A stretch of DNA of 64,000 nt from Sphingobacterium daejeonense. Lineage in GTDB: Bacteria; Bacteroidota; Bacteroidia; Sphingobacteriales; Sphingobacteriaceae. Every line of letters begins with the position of its first letter. Within the stretch, counting starts at the first letter, position 1. Positions 1 through 10,538 of this stretch are shown piece after piece. The notes beneath the pieces are model-generated. The model ran no database searches. It saw only the letters and a program-made list of their open reading frames with translations, and was not told where the DNA came from. Position numbers and translations under genes: made by a program. The stretch is taken from NCBI RefSeq assembly GCF_901472535.1, contig NZ_LR590470.1, positions 806,001-870,000 of the forward strand, given 5' to 3'.

Positions 1-1764
1 CAATAATTGGATTGCCCAATTTGAGTAGGCGGAACCATAAGATTTGATGTGTGGAAATACATTCGCAAAAACACGATCTGCAATTTCCGTGTACCTACTA
101 TTATCAAATAATAAGCCGAGTTTATACAAATCCCTGACAATTGTTGAGCTCGAGGCAGGAATAACATTGTCCATAATCTCACTTTTCCTCGCAATTAATA
201 CTTCTGCCTCGGAACTGCTATAATAAAATGTGCCTATTTTCTCATCATAAAATAGGGGTATAGCGGTATCTGAGTAGGATTTTGCTTTGTTTATCCACAC
301 TTCATCAAAGGTCGCTTCATAAAGAGAAATGTAAGCCTCAATGGTAAATGCATAGTCGTCCAAAAAACCGTAAATTGTTCGATTATGGTCTGAGGGTTGA
401 TGTAAAAGTCTGCCATTTTGGCAACATTTATCTTCGATAAAGTTTGCGATACCTATGGCTAGATCTAGGAATTCTTGATTATTGAAAGTTCTGTAGGCAT
501 CAACCAATCCTTTGAGGAATAATGCATTCCATGTGGTCAACTGCTTATGGTCTAATCCTGGACGAATCCTCTTCGACCTGTACAACAATAATTTTGATTT
601 TATGTCTTTTAAATGCTCCTGCCATTCATCTTCCGAATAGCCAGCTTCAGAAATCATGCTTAAGTCGTCTGAATTGACAAAGGGGATATTGATCTGCTCT
701 TCAGTCCAGTTACCGCTCTTTTTGATGTTGAAGAAATTCCTTGCTAATTCTGCATCATCTTCCAAAACATCAAACTCATCATACTCAAAGGTATAGAATT
801 TACCCTCCACTCCTTCAGAGTCAGCATCCAATGCAGAATAAAATCCTCCATTGGGATTCAACATCTCTCTTTTTGCCCATTCGAAAGTTTCTTCAACAAC
901 ATTCTTATAAAGGATATTTGGACGTTGCTGGTATGCCTCACTGTAAAGGCTCAAGAGTTGACCATTGTCGTAAAGCATTTTTTCGAAGTGCGGTACATGC
1001 CATTTGCCATCCACGGAATATCTCGCGAAACCACCACCAATCTGATCGTAAATACCACCATTTGCCATTTTCTCCAAGGTAAAATGGACATGATTCAATA
1101 CCTCTTGATCATGATTCAGAAAACCGTATTTCAGGAAAAAAATCCAATTATTGGGCAGTGGAAATTTTGGTGCGCGAGTATATCCACCATCTTTAGGGTC
1201 AAATTGCTCTTTCCAAGGCTCTACAACTTGTAGAATATCTTCTAGTTTAAATTGTTCTGGAATATCTTGAATGGGAAGTTTCTCGGCCTGTTGGATTCCT
1301 TGAGTAAGGCGCTCGGCATAATCTATCGCTACCTCGGGTTTTTCTTCCCACATTTGCGCAATCTGAAGCAGTACCTGCTGCCAATCATGTGGTTTGAAAT
1401 AAGTGCCTCCATAGATAGGGCGACCATCAGGTAAACAGATGCAATTTAATGGCCATCCACCAGAATTGGTCATCAACTGAACCGCTATCATATAAATCTG
1501 ATCGATATCAGGACGTTCTTCCCGGTCAACCTTAATAGAAACAAAGAATTTGTTCATTGTCTCTGCGATCGCATCATTCTCAAAACTCTCTCGTTCCATC
1601 ACATGGCACCAATGACAGGCGGAATAACCTATGCTGACAATGATCAGTTTATTTTCTTCCTTTGCCTTCCTTAACGCCACATCACCCCACGGAAACCAAT
1701 GAACAGGATTATGTTCATGTTGCTTTAAATAGGGTGAACCCTCTCCTTGTAATTTGTTTGCCAT
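1..1764 (-). CDS. Thioredoxin-domain protein, YyaL/DUF255 (SSP411) family, C-terminus cut by window edge
   Basis: The frame is open from an ATG at 1764 to base 1 with no stop, giving 588 residues; the C-terminus lies outside the window. The N-terminus has the family signature: [17 protein letters not shown], then a redox motif CHWC within [14 protein letters not shown], then [10 protein letters not shown]. This is a thioredoxin-like fold followed by an (alpha/alpha)6-barrel like those of glycan-processing enzymes. The last visible residues contain [11 protein letters not shown], typical of the barrel end. YyaL-type proteins are widespread, but their substrate is not established, so only the family is called. 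It lies 22 bp downstream of the SixA-like gene on the same strand and may be co-transcribed with it. Confidence 0.9.
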   Translation of the reverse strand, partial: MANKLQGEGSPYLKQHEHNPVHWFPWGDVALRKAKEENKLIIVSIGYSACHWCHVMERESFENDAIAETMNKFFVSIKVDREERPDIDQIYMIAVQLMTNSGGWPLNCICLPDGRPIYGGTYFKPHDWQQVLLQIAQMWEEKPEVAIDYAERLTQGIQQAEKLPIQDIPEQFKLEDILQVVEPWKEQFDPKDGGYTRAPKFPLPNNWIFFLKYGFLNHDQEVLNHVHFTLEKMANGGIYDQIGGGFARYSVDGKWHVPHFEKMLYDNGQLLSLYSEAYQQRPNILYKNVVEETFEWAKREMLNPNGGFYSALDADSEGVEGKFYTFEYDEFDVLEDDAELARNFFNIKKSGNWTEEQINIPFVNSDDLSMISEAGYSEDEWQEHLKDIKSKLLLYRSKRIRPGLDHKQLTTWNALFLKGLVDAYRTFNNQEFLDLAIGIANFIEDKCCQNGRLLHQPSDHNRTIYGFLDDYAFTIEAYISLYEATFDEVWINKAKSYSDTAIPLFYDEKIGTFYYSSSEAEVLIARKSEIMDNVIPASSSTIVRDLYKLGLLFDNSRYTEIADRVFANVFPHIKSYGSAYSNWAIQLL

Positions 1765-1786
1765 ACATTACGAAGGTAAAAAAATA

Positions 1787-2272
1787 TTATTTTAATAAGC
1801 CAATTAGGTTCGCAGTACCACCACCCAACATTTCAAAAGTAAGGTCTCCTTCCAATTGTAAGATCGAAACATTGGAAGTCGCTAAATCAATTTCAGAATG
1901 ACTTAAATAGTTTGTCAAGTTAGAAAGACCGGGATTATGACCAAATACCAAGAGCTTATCAAATTGGTTAGAAACTGTATTGATAACTTTGAGGATATCC
2001 GTGAAATGAGCCTCATAAATATCTTTAGTCTGTTGAATGGAATCAATTGGATAACCTAAAATTGAACAAAAAATTTCTGCCGTTTGAATCGCACGGTTAG
2101 CTGAAGAAGAAATAACTAAAGTCTTCTCATCAATATGAAGAGATTTCTTGAGCTCATTCGCTATTTTATTAGCTCTATCGATCCCTTTTTGTTGTAAATC
2201 CCTGTCAAAATCATCCTTTGTAAAAGTATGCTCCTCTGCTTTAGCGTGCCTGATAAGGTATAGTGTATTCAT
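1787..2272 (-). CDS. sixA: SixA-type phosphohistidine phosphatase (histidine phosphatase superfamily)
   Basis: A protein of about 161 residues. The start is taken at the ATG at 2272 because the protein then begins MNTLYLIRHAKAEEH, placing the catalytic RHA motif (His9) at the usual position; an upstream in-frame start at 2299 would add nine unlikely residues. A second family motif, FGHNPGLSNL, supplies the other catalytic His. E. coli SixA dephosphorylates histidine phosphotransfer domains, and short members of this family are usually annotated as SixA, although the substrate here is not shown. The family call is secure; the symbol is by similarity. Confidence 0.82.
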   Translation of the reverse strand: MNTLYLIRHAKAEEHTFTKDDFDRDLQQKGIDRANKIANELKKSLHIDEKTLVISSSANRAIQTAEIFCSILGYPIDSIQQTKDIYEAHFTDILKVINTVSNQFDKLLVFGHNPGLSNLTNYLSHSEIDLATSNVSILQLEGDLTFEMLGGGTANLIGLLK

Positions 2273-2406
2273 GATATTATTAGCTTGTGAGGCATACAAG
2301 ATAAAAATTTAATAATTAATAAATCGTTCTGAAATTGTTAAGAAATAGTATTGTGACAGATGTTTATTAACTTCGTTGAAAATAGTGGTACTGTTTAATA
2401 AATAAA

Positions 2407-3591
2407 ATGGATTTTGAAAAAAAAATATCGCTAATAGTAGGATTAAAAAATAATTTAGACTACACTCAGTCATTCTACAAAAGATTACGCGAATTATATA
2501 AAGAGGTCGAAGTGGTATTTGTCAGTTATGGTAGTAGTGATGGAACCCATGAGTGGTTGGATAGTTTAAATGATAGGAATTTAAAATATTATTATTCCGA
2601 AGAGTCCAAGTCACTTTCTCACACTTATAATAAAGGAGTTGAAATATCTACTTCAAAACTAATTAGTTATCTCCATAATGATATCATTATTGGTAAGGGA
2701 TTTTTGGAGGAATTGGTGAAATCATGGCAAAAGGATGCTGTGCTCTTCTATTCGCTTGTGGAGCCACCAATTTTTGCAGATGATAAAAGAGATTGGAAAA
2801 CAAATATTGATTTTGGAAATGATTTGATGAGCTTTGATGAGAAAGGCTTTGATAAGTATGTTGAAGAGGAGGCTCATAAGCAGCAAAATCCTTTTGAAAC
2901 CAATGATGAAAGTTTCTTTATATGCGTAGAGAGAAAATGGCTAATTGAGATGGGGGGCCTAGATACCTTGTTTTATCCAATGTTTTATGAAGACTCGGAC
3001 CTTATGGTGCGGTTTTATCTTCAAAATTCAAGGTTTATAGTTGTACCAAAAGCTATTGGTTATCATTTTGTCAGCAAAACTTCTAGGCATTCCAAGGAAT
3101 TTGAAAAAAGGACAAAAGCTATTGAGGAATTGAGTTTTAAGAACTTTTTCAGAAAATGGAGATGCCATCCCAATGGCTCTTTTAAAAAGGCATATGACCT
3201 AGTTGCCGTTGTCGAAAATGCAACTGTCGATGGAATGTTTGAAATTGAACCTTTTTTCGCGAAAGTATATTCTGATCTTGATAAAAAAAGTTATGTGGAT
3301 AAATATCAAACAACCACAAAAATTGATTTAAGTGAAAGATTGGAATCAAAAAATAAACTCCAGAAACATGATATTATAATCTATTTGGATGAGAGAAAAA
3401 TGAAAGAGAAGGATTACTTGCGGATAAAAAACTTATCTGATATAATTGCAAGAAATGAAATAAAATCAAAAAAATTCATCAAAAGCCTATTTAAAGATTA
3501 TACGAAAATTAAGACAGGAAATATTTCTGGAAAAATAAATAATTTTCGATCTTTAGAAAAGAATTTTCCAACAGTTGTTAATCAAAAATAA
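2407..3591 (+). CDS. Family 2 glycosyltransferase with C-terminal extension
   Basis: 394 residues. The GT-A nucleotide-binding start is seen in ISLIVGLKNN followed by VVFVSYGSSDGT, a metal-site region in YLHNDIIIGKGF, and a late acidic motif in GGLDTLFYPMFYEDSDLMVRF. The last 130 or so residues are Lys-rich and match nothing I recognise. The gene is AT-rich like the next four genes, which suggests a variable surface-polysaccharide locus. It overlaps the next glycosyltransferase by 17 bp, so the two are probably translationally coupled. Sugar donor and acceptor cannot be told from the sequence. Confidence 0.85.
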   Translation: MDFEKKISLIVGLKNNLDYTQSFYKRLRELYKEVEVVFVSYGSSDGTHEWLDSLNDRNLKYYYSEESKSLSHTYNKGVEISTSKLISYLHNDIIIGKGFLEELVKSWQKDAVLFYSLVEPPIFADDKRDWKTNIDFGNDLMSFDEKGFDKYVEEEAHKQQNPFETNDESFFICVERKWLIEMGGLDTLFYPMFYEDSDLMVRFYLQNSRFIVVPKAIGYHFVSKTSRHSKEFEKRTKAIEELSFKNFFRKWRCHPNGSFKKAYDLVAVVENATVDGMFEIEPFFAKVYSDLDKKSYVDKYQTTTKIDLSERLESKNKLQKHDIIIYLDERKMKEKDYLRIKNLSDIIARNEIKSKKFIKSLFKDYTKIKTGNISGKINNFRSLEKNFPTVVNQK

Positions 3592-4264
3592 ATTTATTCT
3601 AGTGTCTATATTTTCATATTTATTTGGCAAACGTCCTTCAATCACATATGCAATTACGGTTTGTAATGAACGATTGGAAATTAAAAAATTATTAGATTTT
3701 TTAATACCAAGAATTAGACAGAAGGATGAAATTGTAGTGTTACAAGATGTAACGAATAGAGATGAGGGTGTTTCCGAAATTCTAAGTGATTATGGAAACA
3801 AGATTATTAAGGCAGAGTCAAAATTAAATGGAGATTTTGCCACGTTTAAAAATCAATTAATAACATTGGCAAAGTGTGAATATCTATTTCAGGTAGATGC
3901 TGATGAACTGCTTACGGATGAACTGATCAAATCTTTGCCAGGATATTTATCACTAAAGTCAAAATACGATGCCTTTATGGTATCTAGGATTAATACAGTA
4001 GCGGGAATTACTAATGATCATCTTCAACAATGGAATTGGGAAATGAATGAAGACGGTTACATCAATTTCCCAGATTGGCAAACGCGAATATTTAAACTCA
4101 ATACAAAATGTTCTATATCATGGAAAAATAAGGTTCATGAAGTGCTTACAGGTTATAAAAAATTAGGACGTGTAAAAGGTAAAAAATATGAGATGTCTCT
4201 GATTCATGATAAAGAAATCAAGAAGCAGGAATCTCAAAATGCTTTTTATGACAATAATTTTTAA
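3575..4264 (+). CDS. Family 2 glycosyltransferase, WaaE/KdtX-like
   Basis: 229 residues from a TTG start at 3575 inside the end of the preceding gene. The protein shows ITYAITVCNERLEIKKLL, then EIVVLQDVTNRDEGV, then FKNQLITLAKCEYLFQVDADE containing the DxD-type metal site. This order is typical of the WaaE/KdtX-like GT2 group, which adds glucose to lipopolysaccharide core in some Proteobacteria. Here only a core or O-chain role is inferred. The C-terminus is short compared with WaaE. A slightly downstream start is possible because no clear ribosome-binding site decides it. Confidence 0.82.
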   Translation: MLIKNKFILVSIFSYLFGKRPSITYAITVCNERLEIKKLLDFLIPRIRQKDEIVVLQDVTNRDEGVSEILSDYGNKIIKAESKLNGDFATFKNQLITLAKCEYLFQVDADELLTDELIKSLPGYLSLKSKYDAFMVSRINTVAGITNDHLQQWNWEMNEDGYINFPDWQTRIFKLNTKCSISWKNKVHEVLTGYKKLGRVKGKKYEMSLIHDKEIKKQESQNAFYDNNF

Positions 4265-4289
4265 AAATTTATTTTATAGAAGAATAGAA

Positions 4290-5114
4290 TTAAAAAGTAT
4301 TATTTTTATTAATTCCATATTCAGTCCAGATTCTTTTTTCTTCAATTGTATTTTTTAAGATAATGTCATTATTTGCCAGGTTGTCCTTATTATTCTCTTT
4401 GTGATATAGATGATAAGCAACAGCAGCAAATTTGAGGAATCTTTTTTTAACACCTTTATTCATCAATCGGAAGGCCATTTCCGAATCTTCCGAACCCCAA
4501 CCTTGTATACTCTCATTATATCCATTTATGTCGAGAATATCTTGTTTCCAGAATGACATATTGCAACCTCTTAAAATGGCCGGTTGGTTTTTCTTATATC
4601 GGTCTGCCAAAAATTTTGAGAGAAACTTTGACCTAACACTATTTAAAATTGACGACAAAGGGAATCTACTTCGATCAACTTTAATGACACCTTTTTGATT
4701 TAATAATTCCTTGCTATGCTCTTGGTTAATCCACACACGACTCCCGCATAAAAAACTGTTTTTTTCAACTAAATAAAGGTGGTCGGAAATAAAATGGGAG
4801 TCCATTAATATATCTCCATCAATTTGAATTATATACTCTGATGTTGCTACAGCTATTGCTTTGTTTCTAATAACACTTAATCTGAATCCTTTGTCAGGAT
4901 GCCATACATGGATTAAAGGTACTGGAGATTGTATTTTTAATCTATCGATAAGATTTCTCGTTTCTTCTTCTGAACCATCATCTGCAATAATGATTTCATC
5001 AGGCAAACGGTCTTGTTCCCAAACAGTTTGTAAACAACGCTCAAGTGCTTCTGGCCAATTGTAAGTTGATACTAAAACTGTTACAGTTTTAGGCTTTTTG
5101 ATTTGAATGGCCAT
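4290..5114 (-). CDS. Family 2 glycosyltransferase with galactosyltransferase-type C-terminal domain
   Basis: 274 residues. The N-terminus VTVLVSTYNWPEALERCL, then IIIADDGSEEETRNLI and IIQIDGDILMD (DxD), form the GT-A domain. The later GWGSEDSEMAFRLMNKG motif is the galactosyltransferase C-terminal (Glyco_transf_7C-like) segment. It is a close paralogue of the gene directly upstream (5116-5925), sharing TYNWP, ADDGS, IQIDGD, YNES, GWG.ED and AYHLYH-type motifs, so the two look like an old tandem duplication. It is convergent with the preceding glycosyltransferase. Specificity is unknown. Confidence 0.88.
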   Translation of the reverse strand: MAIQIKKPKTVTVLVSTYNWPEALERCLQTVWEQDRLPDEIIIADDGSEEETRNLIDRLKIQSPVPLIHVWHPDKGFRLSVIRNKAIAVATSEYIIQIDGDILMDSHFISDHLYLVEKNSFLCGSRVWINQEHSKELLNQKGVIKVDRSRFPLSSILNSVRSKFLSKFLADRYKKNQPAILRGCNMSFWKQDILDINGYNESIQGWGSEDSEMAFRLMNKGVKKRFLKFAAVAYHLYHKENNKDNLANNDIILKNTIEEKRIWTEYGINKNNTF

Positions 5115-5115
5115 A

Positions 5116-5925
5116 CTATTCGCAAAAATGTTTGTCTATTCCTATTTCTGTCCAAGTGATATTATTATTAAGCGTATGTTCCATGATTTCTTTATTTCTT
5201 TCTTCTTGAAATGTGTTTTTCTTTTCCGTGTGATAAAGATGGTAAACAATCGCAGCAAATTTAACGATTGACTTTTTAACACCATTATTCATCATCCTTA
5301 AAGTAAGGTCTGAATCTTCATGTCCCCATCCTTCATAAGATTCATTATATCCATTTACTGCAAATATATCTTTTTTCCAAAAAGACATATTAGCCCCACG
5401 TGCATAATAAATGGGGTAAGAATTTTTATATCTATTCAATAAATAATGAGAAATAATGGGAATTCGAAACCCATTTTCAATTCTTTTATTGCCCCAACCA
5501 AAAAGGTTTGGATTTGTATCAAGTTCCTCAATTAATTTTTTTGAATAATCATTACTTAACATGACCCTGCTTCCTTGTAATAAAAAATTTGGACGGGCAG
5601 CATTTAAATGATCTTTAATAAAATTTTTATGCAGAAAAACATCTCCATCAATTTGAATTATGTAATCATATTTAGATGTAGCAAATGATTTATTTAAGAT
5701 GATGGTTTTTCTAAAACCTAAATCTTCCTGCCAAAGATGAACAATTGGAATAGGAAAAGATTTTTGAAGGGTTTCAATTAGATTTTTAGTTTCCAGTGTA
5801 GAACCATCATCAGCGATAATAACTTCCGTAGGCAAAACAGTTTGTTCTTCAACACTTTTTAAACATAAGTGGAGAGCGCCTGGCCAGTTATAAGTTGCGA
5901 TAATTAAGGTGCAATCCATTTTCAT
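5116..5925 (-). CDS. Family 2 glycosyltransferase, tandem paralogue of the downstream gene
   Basis: 269 residues, with the ATG at 5925 or the equally plausible ATG two codons later. It contains TLIIATYNWPGALHLCLKS, IIADDGSTLETKNLIE, IIQIDGDVFLHKNF (DxD) and GWGHEDSDLTLRMMNNGVKK. The spacer to the next gene is one base, so both belong to one transcript. The motif order matches 4290-5114 throughout, with divergence concentrated in the central acceptor-binding region. This suggests that the two enzymes act on different acceptors in the same glycan. Confidence 0.87.
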   Translation of the reverse strand: MKMDCTLIIATYNWPGALHLCLKSVEEQTVLPTEVIIADDGSTLETKNLIETLQKSFPIPIVHLWQEDLGFRKTIILNKSFATSKYDYIIQIDGDVFLHKNFIKDHLNAARPNFLLQGSRVMLSNDYSKKLIEELDTNPNLFGWGNKRIENGFRIPIISHYLLNRYKNSYPIYYARGANMSFWKKDIFAVNGYNESYEGWGHEDSDLTLRMMNNGVKKSIVKFAAIVYHLYHTEKKNTFQEERNKEIMEHTLNNNITWTEIGIDKHFCE

Positions 5926-6015
5926 CCTATTAATTTAACCAAAAGTTCATCAATTATATATTATATTATTGAATTGCGAAATTATGGTTTTTTAAATTTA
6001 TTTCAACTATGCAAA

Positions 6016-7254
6016 TTACATGGATTTGAGAAGATTTTTCAATCTTTCCATAATTAAAGGCCATGAATAATGGTTTTGAACATATTCCTTAGCTTTGGAT
6101 TTGTTTTTCTCAAGAAGGTCAGGATTGGAAAAATATTTATGGACTTTTTGATGGAAATCGTTTTCATTGAAATAGGCTTCTGTTGCGTGTCCACTTTTCT
6201 TAGCATGTCCAACTAAAACATCAGATTTACCATTTACTAAAACAGTTTTCCCCAAATTCATTGCTTCTAATAACAGTAAAGACAAACTTTCATTTTTAGA
6301 TGGGTTTACAATTAGTGTTGCATTTTTTATCAAAGAAATCTTTTCCTCATCAGTGACAAAACCTGTAAACACGATATCAGGATGTTCAATTCTTTCTTGA
6401 AATAATCTCCCAGTTAATACCAGTTTTAGGTTACTTGGATGTTTCTTTTTATAACTTATAAACCATGGTATTAGTTTATCCATTTTAGACCCACATACTC
6501 TCCCAAAATAATGGATATATTTATCTGGGATTTGAAATTTTTCTTCTAAAAAATCTTTAGATATTTCAGTTTCAAATTCCGTTTCAACGCCCACAGCCAG
6601 TATGCTGTTTGGGGATATGTTTTTACCAAAAATACGCTGAGTCAGGTGTTTTTCTTCCTCCGTATTAAAACCAATATGTTTCACTGATGTAAATACATGA
6701 GTATGGACAGAACGGAATACATCACCTTCATTATGTACAGTAGGTATAAGTAGGGTTTTGTGTGGTGCTATTCTAGCACCAAATACAGTATGCGGATATA
6801 CATAAGAAAATAAAATAATAGCTTTATAATCATCTTTATGCTCTTCCAGATATTTTAATAGTTTTACAGAATAAAAACCATGAGTTTGAAGTAATTTTTC
6901 TTCATTTTCAATTCCTAAGTCCCACTTTGGAATAATATTGGACAGGGTCTCCAATATGCCCAATCGATATAAATTTCTTCTTATCTTTCTGGAAAATTTT
7001 GTTTTTTTGCGCCAATTTTGATGGACATCAGCATTATAAGGCTCACAATCAAATCTTAATATGTTAACTCCATTTAAAGATTCTTTTTCATTTGTGTAAT
7101 ACGGTTCAAATGTGCTATAATTTATAGTTTTACTTGTCAATACATCAACTTCATAATCATCTACTAAACGTTCTGCTAGCATCCTGCAATGGTATTCCGC
7201 CCCACCATTTACTTCCTTCCCATACTGACAAACTAAAAAACAAATCTTTTCCAT
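6016..7254 (-). CDS. Family 4 glycosyltransferase (GT-B)
   Basis: 412 residues. The N-terminal domain starts KICFLVCQYGKEVNGGAEYHC, which has the GG-AE pattern of GT4 acceptor domains. The C-terminal donor domain shows LKLVLTGRL, then IVNPSKNESLSLLLLEAMNLG, the E-x7-E motif region that contacts the nucleotide sugar. It probably belongs to the same minus-strand glycan operon as the two GT2 genes downstream. The base composition is AT-rich, as in those genes. The sugar is unknown. Confidence 0.88.
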   Translation of the reverse strand: MEKICFLVCQYGKEVNGGAEYHCRMLAERLVDDYEVDVLTSKTINYSTFEPYYTNEKESLNGVNILRFDCEPYNADVHQNWRKKTKFSRKIRRNLYRLGILETLSNIIPKWDLGIENEEKLLQTHGFYSVKLLKYLEEHKDDYKAIILFSYVYPHTVFGARIAPHKTLLIPTVHNEGDVFRSVHTHVFTSVKHIGFNTEEEKHLTQRIFGKNISPNSILAVGVETEFETEISKDFLEEKFQIPDKYIHYFGRVCGSKMDKLIPWFISYKKKHPSNLKLVLTGRLFQERIEHPDIVFTGFVTDEEKISLIKNATLIVNPSKNESLSLLLLEAMNLGKTVLVNGKSDVLVGHAKKSGHATEAYFNENDFHQKVHKYFSNPDLLEKNKSKAKEYVQNHYSWPLIMERLKNLLKSM

Positions 7255-7302
7255 ATTTAAAATAGAATTATTAAAATAATACGTATTTTCAACAATAAAT
7301 CG

Positions 7303-8325
7303 CTACTCAAAATCTAATTTAGCTTTCACTTTCTCAATCACCATCTCACTAGTTACGAGGTCTATGGCCTCTACTCCATCACACAAGCATGATTTATTTC
7401 CATAAACCGAATTTGGTCTATTGGGGTGTTCCACTTGGACACAGTCTTCCATTTTTTGGCCATAGCCAAGGAATCCCGCAAACGGATGTGTTGCGCCCCA
7501 GATGGATATGCAAGGAACTCCCATTAAGGATGCCATATGCATTCCTGAGCTGTCCATACTGATCATTAAATCCAGATGTGCAATAATATCAAGCTCTTCA
7601 CCCAGTTTATATTTCCCAACCACAGAATGAACGTTTGGAAATTTCCTTGCCCATTCTTCAGTGATATCTTTTTCAGCTTGACCACCTCCAAATAAAACCA
7701 CCTGAGTACCAAGGTCGGACAAATATTTGATTATCTCGGTCATTTTCTCCATAGATAAAACCTTAAATGGATGTTGAGCGAAAGCTGAAATACCTATTTT
7801 TTTAGAGTTTGAAGCTAATATAGGCATCATACCTGAAGGAATGAGGCGATGTTGTTTTTCTAAATGATGTTTAAGTTTAACTGGATATCCCAAAGCTCTG
7901 AATACATCGGCGTATCGCTCTGTAGTAAGTTTGAGTTGTTTGAATACTTTGTTCTGTTGCCTTGTTAAGGCTTTTTTCTCAGGTCTACCCTTGTCTAGGA
8001 TTTTCACTTGGTAACCCGCTGTTCTGAAAAGTATATCCAAAAACCTTGACCTTAGGTTATTATGGAGGTCAGCCACTTGTATTGCTCCATACGGTTTCAA
8101 TTCTTTGAATAATTTCACCAGCCCAGACATGCCTCTATGTTTGTATTTAGGGTCAAATTGGTGAAATTTCAAACGCGGAATCCCATCAAAAAACGCAGAA
8201 AATAAAGGGCGCGAAACCATGATAATTTCCGTGTCTGTATGTTGATCTTGAAACTCTCTCAATACCGATGCAACCATGGCTACATCACCCATGGCAGAAA
8301 ATCTAGTGACCAAGATCCGCTTCAT
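7303..8325 (-). CDS. Family 9 glycosyltransferase, heptosyltransferase-like (LPS core)
   Basis: 340 residues. It begins MKRILVTRFSAMGDVAM, the GT9 acceptor-domain start, and carries the donor-site signature ISMDSSGMHMASLMGVPCISIWGATHP near residue 270. GT9 enzymes add heptose to lipid A-Kdo in the inner core; in Bacteroidota the family is used more broadly, so heptose is not proven. The base composition is less AT-rich than the GT genes downstream, consistent with a conserved core gene next to a variable block. Only 9 bp separate it from the DUF4254 gene upstream. Confidence 0.9.
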   Translation of the reverse strand: MKRILVTRFSAMGDVAMVASVLREFQDQHTDTEIIMVSRPLFSAFFDGIPRLKFHQFDPKYKHRGMSGLVKLFKELKPYGAIQVADLHNNLRSRFLDILFRTAGYQVKILDKGRPEKKALTRQQNKVFKQLKLTTERYADVFRALGYPVKLKHHLEKQHRLIPSGMMPILASNSKKIGISAFAQHPFKVLSMEKMTEIIKYLSDLGTQVVLFGGGQAEKDITEEWARKFPNVHSVVGKYKLGEELDIIAHLDLMISMDSSGMHMASLMGVPCISIWGATHPFAGFLGYGQKMEDCVQVEHPNRPNSVYGNKSCLCDGVEAIDLVTSEMVIEKVKAKLDFE

Positions 8326-8334
8326 GTAGAGAAT

Positions 8335-8946
8335 TTACTTTTGAGCTCCGTAAAGTACGGGGTTTAAATTAGGGTCGTTGTACATTTTCATCTGTTTGTA
8401 GACCTTCATATATTTTTTACCTGTTTCAATATCTGCCAACAACTCGTCAATACTTTGAGATAGATCCTTTCTTTGTTCCAGCAGGATTTGAAGTTTCTCT
8501 TGGCAACTTTCAAGATGAGCATTCGAAACATCTGTACGCAAGGTTTCCAAGTTCATGTGGTAGATCTTAAGAGCTAAGATTGATAGCCTGTCAATTGCCC
8601 ATGCAGGACTTTCAGAATTGATCTTGGCATCAGGTAATGCCACAACATCAGCAAATTTCTGAAGATAATAGCTGTCAATAAACTCAACAGTATCCGTGCG
8701 TTCTTGATTTTGGCGGTCGATCCTTCGCTTCCAATAAAGTCCTTCCCGAGGGTCAATATTTGGGTTTCGGATAACATCCTCCATATGCCACTGTGCTGTG
8801 TCTATCCAGCATTTAAGGTAAAGTAAATGCTCCAAACTCTCCCGACCATATGGATTGGCAATCGGCTGGTCAATCTTATCATGAACGTGGTAATCTTCAA
8901 TTACCTTCTGAAAAATATTGTTTGCTATAGCACTGATCATGTACAA
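8335..8946 (-). CDS. DUF4254 family protein
   Basis: 203 residues, or 201 if the Met at residue 3 is the start. The N-terminal half contains NPYGRESLEHLLYLKCWIDTAQWHMED and DPREGLYWKRRIDRQNQERTD; the rest is helical, with a coiled-coil-like stretch near residues 140-180. No catalytic motif is recognisable and no signal peptide is present. From memory, DUF4254 genes in Bacteroidota often sit beside heptosyltransferase-like genes, as here, which suggests a role linked to lipopolysaccharide core synthesis; this is inference from position. Confidence 0.8.
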   Translation of the reverse strand: MYMISAIANNIFQKVIEDYHVHDKIDQPIANPYGRESLEHLLYLKCWIDTAQWHMEDVIRNPNIDPREGLYWKRRIDRQNQERTDTVEFIDSYYLQKFADVVALPDAKINSESPAWAIDRLSILALKIYHMNLETLRTDVSNAHLESCQEKLQILLEQRKDLSQSIDELLADIETGKKYMKVYKQMKMYNDPNLNPVLYGAQK

Positions 8947-9026
8947 ATATAGTGAATAGAGGAGATATGAGATAGGTGATAAACGTTTTGTGATAATAAA
9001 TTTATAAACAAAAGGAATCTATTTTT

Positions 9027-10527
9027 CTAAAATAGATGATTTATTATCAATGTAGGAAAAATTCCAAACAGCACGACCAAAACAGTTAGCACAACGCCTA
9101 TTACCAGCATAATGCTGATTTTACTGTCTTCAGAAATAACCGCTTCATCTTCTTTATTTGTCTTCAGAAAAGAATAAAGGGGGATTTTGAAGTAATAGAA
9201 CAGTGAAATCACTGAAGTCAATGCTCCTACGATCAGTAACCACAGGAAGATCTGATCACCGGCAGATTGGTAGATTTCAAAGATACTGCTGAATACTAAT
9301 AGTTTCCCTACGAAACCTGCCGTAGGAGGTAAGCCGATCAAGGAAATGCCGACAAGGGAAAAACACGTGAATACGAGCGGTAATTTTTTGCCGAGCCCGG
9401 TATATGAACTTATTTGTGTACTTCCCAATTTCTGTTCCAGCACATCAATAAACGCAAAACTAGCAAGATTCATCAGTGTATACACTAGAATATAAAAGAA
9501 AAGGATGTCTTGTTGTCCATTGCTGTATCCTATAATCGCCATCATCAGAAATCCAGTGTGCCCAATGGAAGAATAGGCCATCATACGTTTGATATCCGTT
9601 TGCCTCAATGCAATTAGGTTTCCTGCAAGCATCGTGACAATGGAAACTATACTGATGAAAAGGAACGTAAGTTCGCTGAAATAAAAGGGGGTACTGATCC
9701 AAGCTGTAGCCAACCTTGCCATCAGAATAATGGCAGCAATTTTAGGGACAGTGGAAAGAAATGCTGTAACAGGGGTAGGAGCACCCTCATATACATCTGG
9801 CGCCCATAAATGGAAAGGAACAAAACTCAATTTAAATCCAATTCCAGTAAATACAAACAAAATCGCTATGCTGACCATCACCTCAGGTGCTGCGATCAAA
9901 CCTTGAATATGCCTTGCACTCGCAAAATTAAGGTCGCCGGTAAAACCATAGATCAAAGACAACCCATATAACATAACCGCTGAACATGCAGAACCAAAAT
10001 AAGGCATATTTCATCGCCGCCTCTGCCTGTTTCTTGTTCTCAGAAAAATAACCAACTAATATATAAGAACAGATGGAAACCATTTCAATCGCAATAAACG
10101 CCATCAACCAATGGGTGGTCATTGAAAATAAATTCAGACCAATCCCTGCTGCAAGTAAAATACTATAAAGATCACCTTTTCTTTTCTTGAAATCTCTGTT
10201 TGCAAAATGTTGCTGTAAGAATATCGTTGAAACAAATAATCCAAGAGAGATAAAAACCCTAGCGAAAAATGAGGTTTTGTCAACCGTTAACATGCCATAG
10301 AACCCATGATTGGTATAATCATGTTGGGTCAATAAAATGATAAATGCAGAAATTATAGTCAGGATTGTAATGAAGAAAGAAGATTGCTTCCAATATTTAT
10401 CAAAAATAAGAGTACAAGCTATACTCAACAGAAAGCCAATACACAAGGCAAATTCAACCTTGAACAAAGGAATTGACCGAATGATATGGTCTATACTATC
10501 TGTTACCTGGAATACAAAATCATTCAT
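9027..10527 (-). CDS. nuoN: NADH-quinone oxidoreductase subunit N, interrupted by one frameshift
   Basis: Subunit N of complex I, one of three antiporter-like proton-pumping membrane subunits. The N-terminal piece runs from 10527 and breaks after QAEAAMKYALF; the C-terminal piece resumes in another frame with GSACSAVMLYGLSLIYGFTG and later LSFVPFHLWAPDVYEGAPTP, the conserved Lys/His helix region. An extra T in a four-base run at 9996-9999 (A on the plus strand) explains the break. Removing it gives 499 codons, the normal length. It is the last gene of the nuoH-N operon and follows nuoM by 11 bp. Confidence 0.93.
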
Positions 10528-10538
10528 CTATCAATCCT

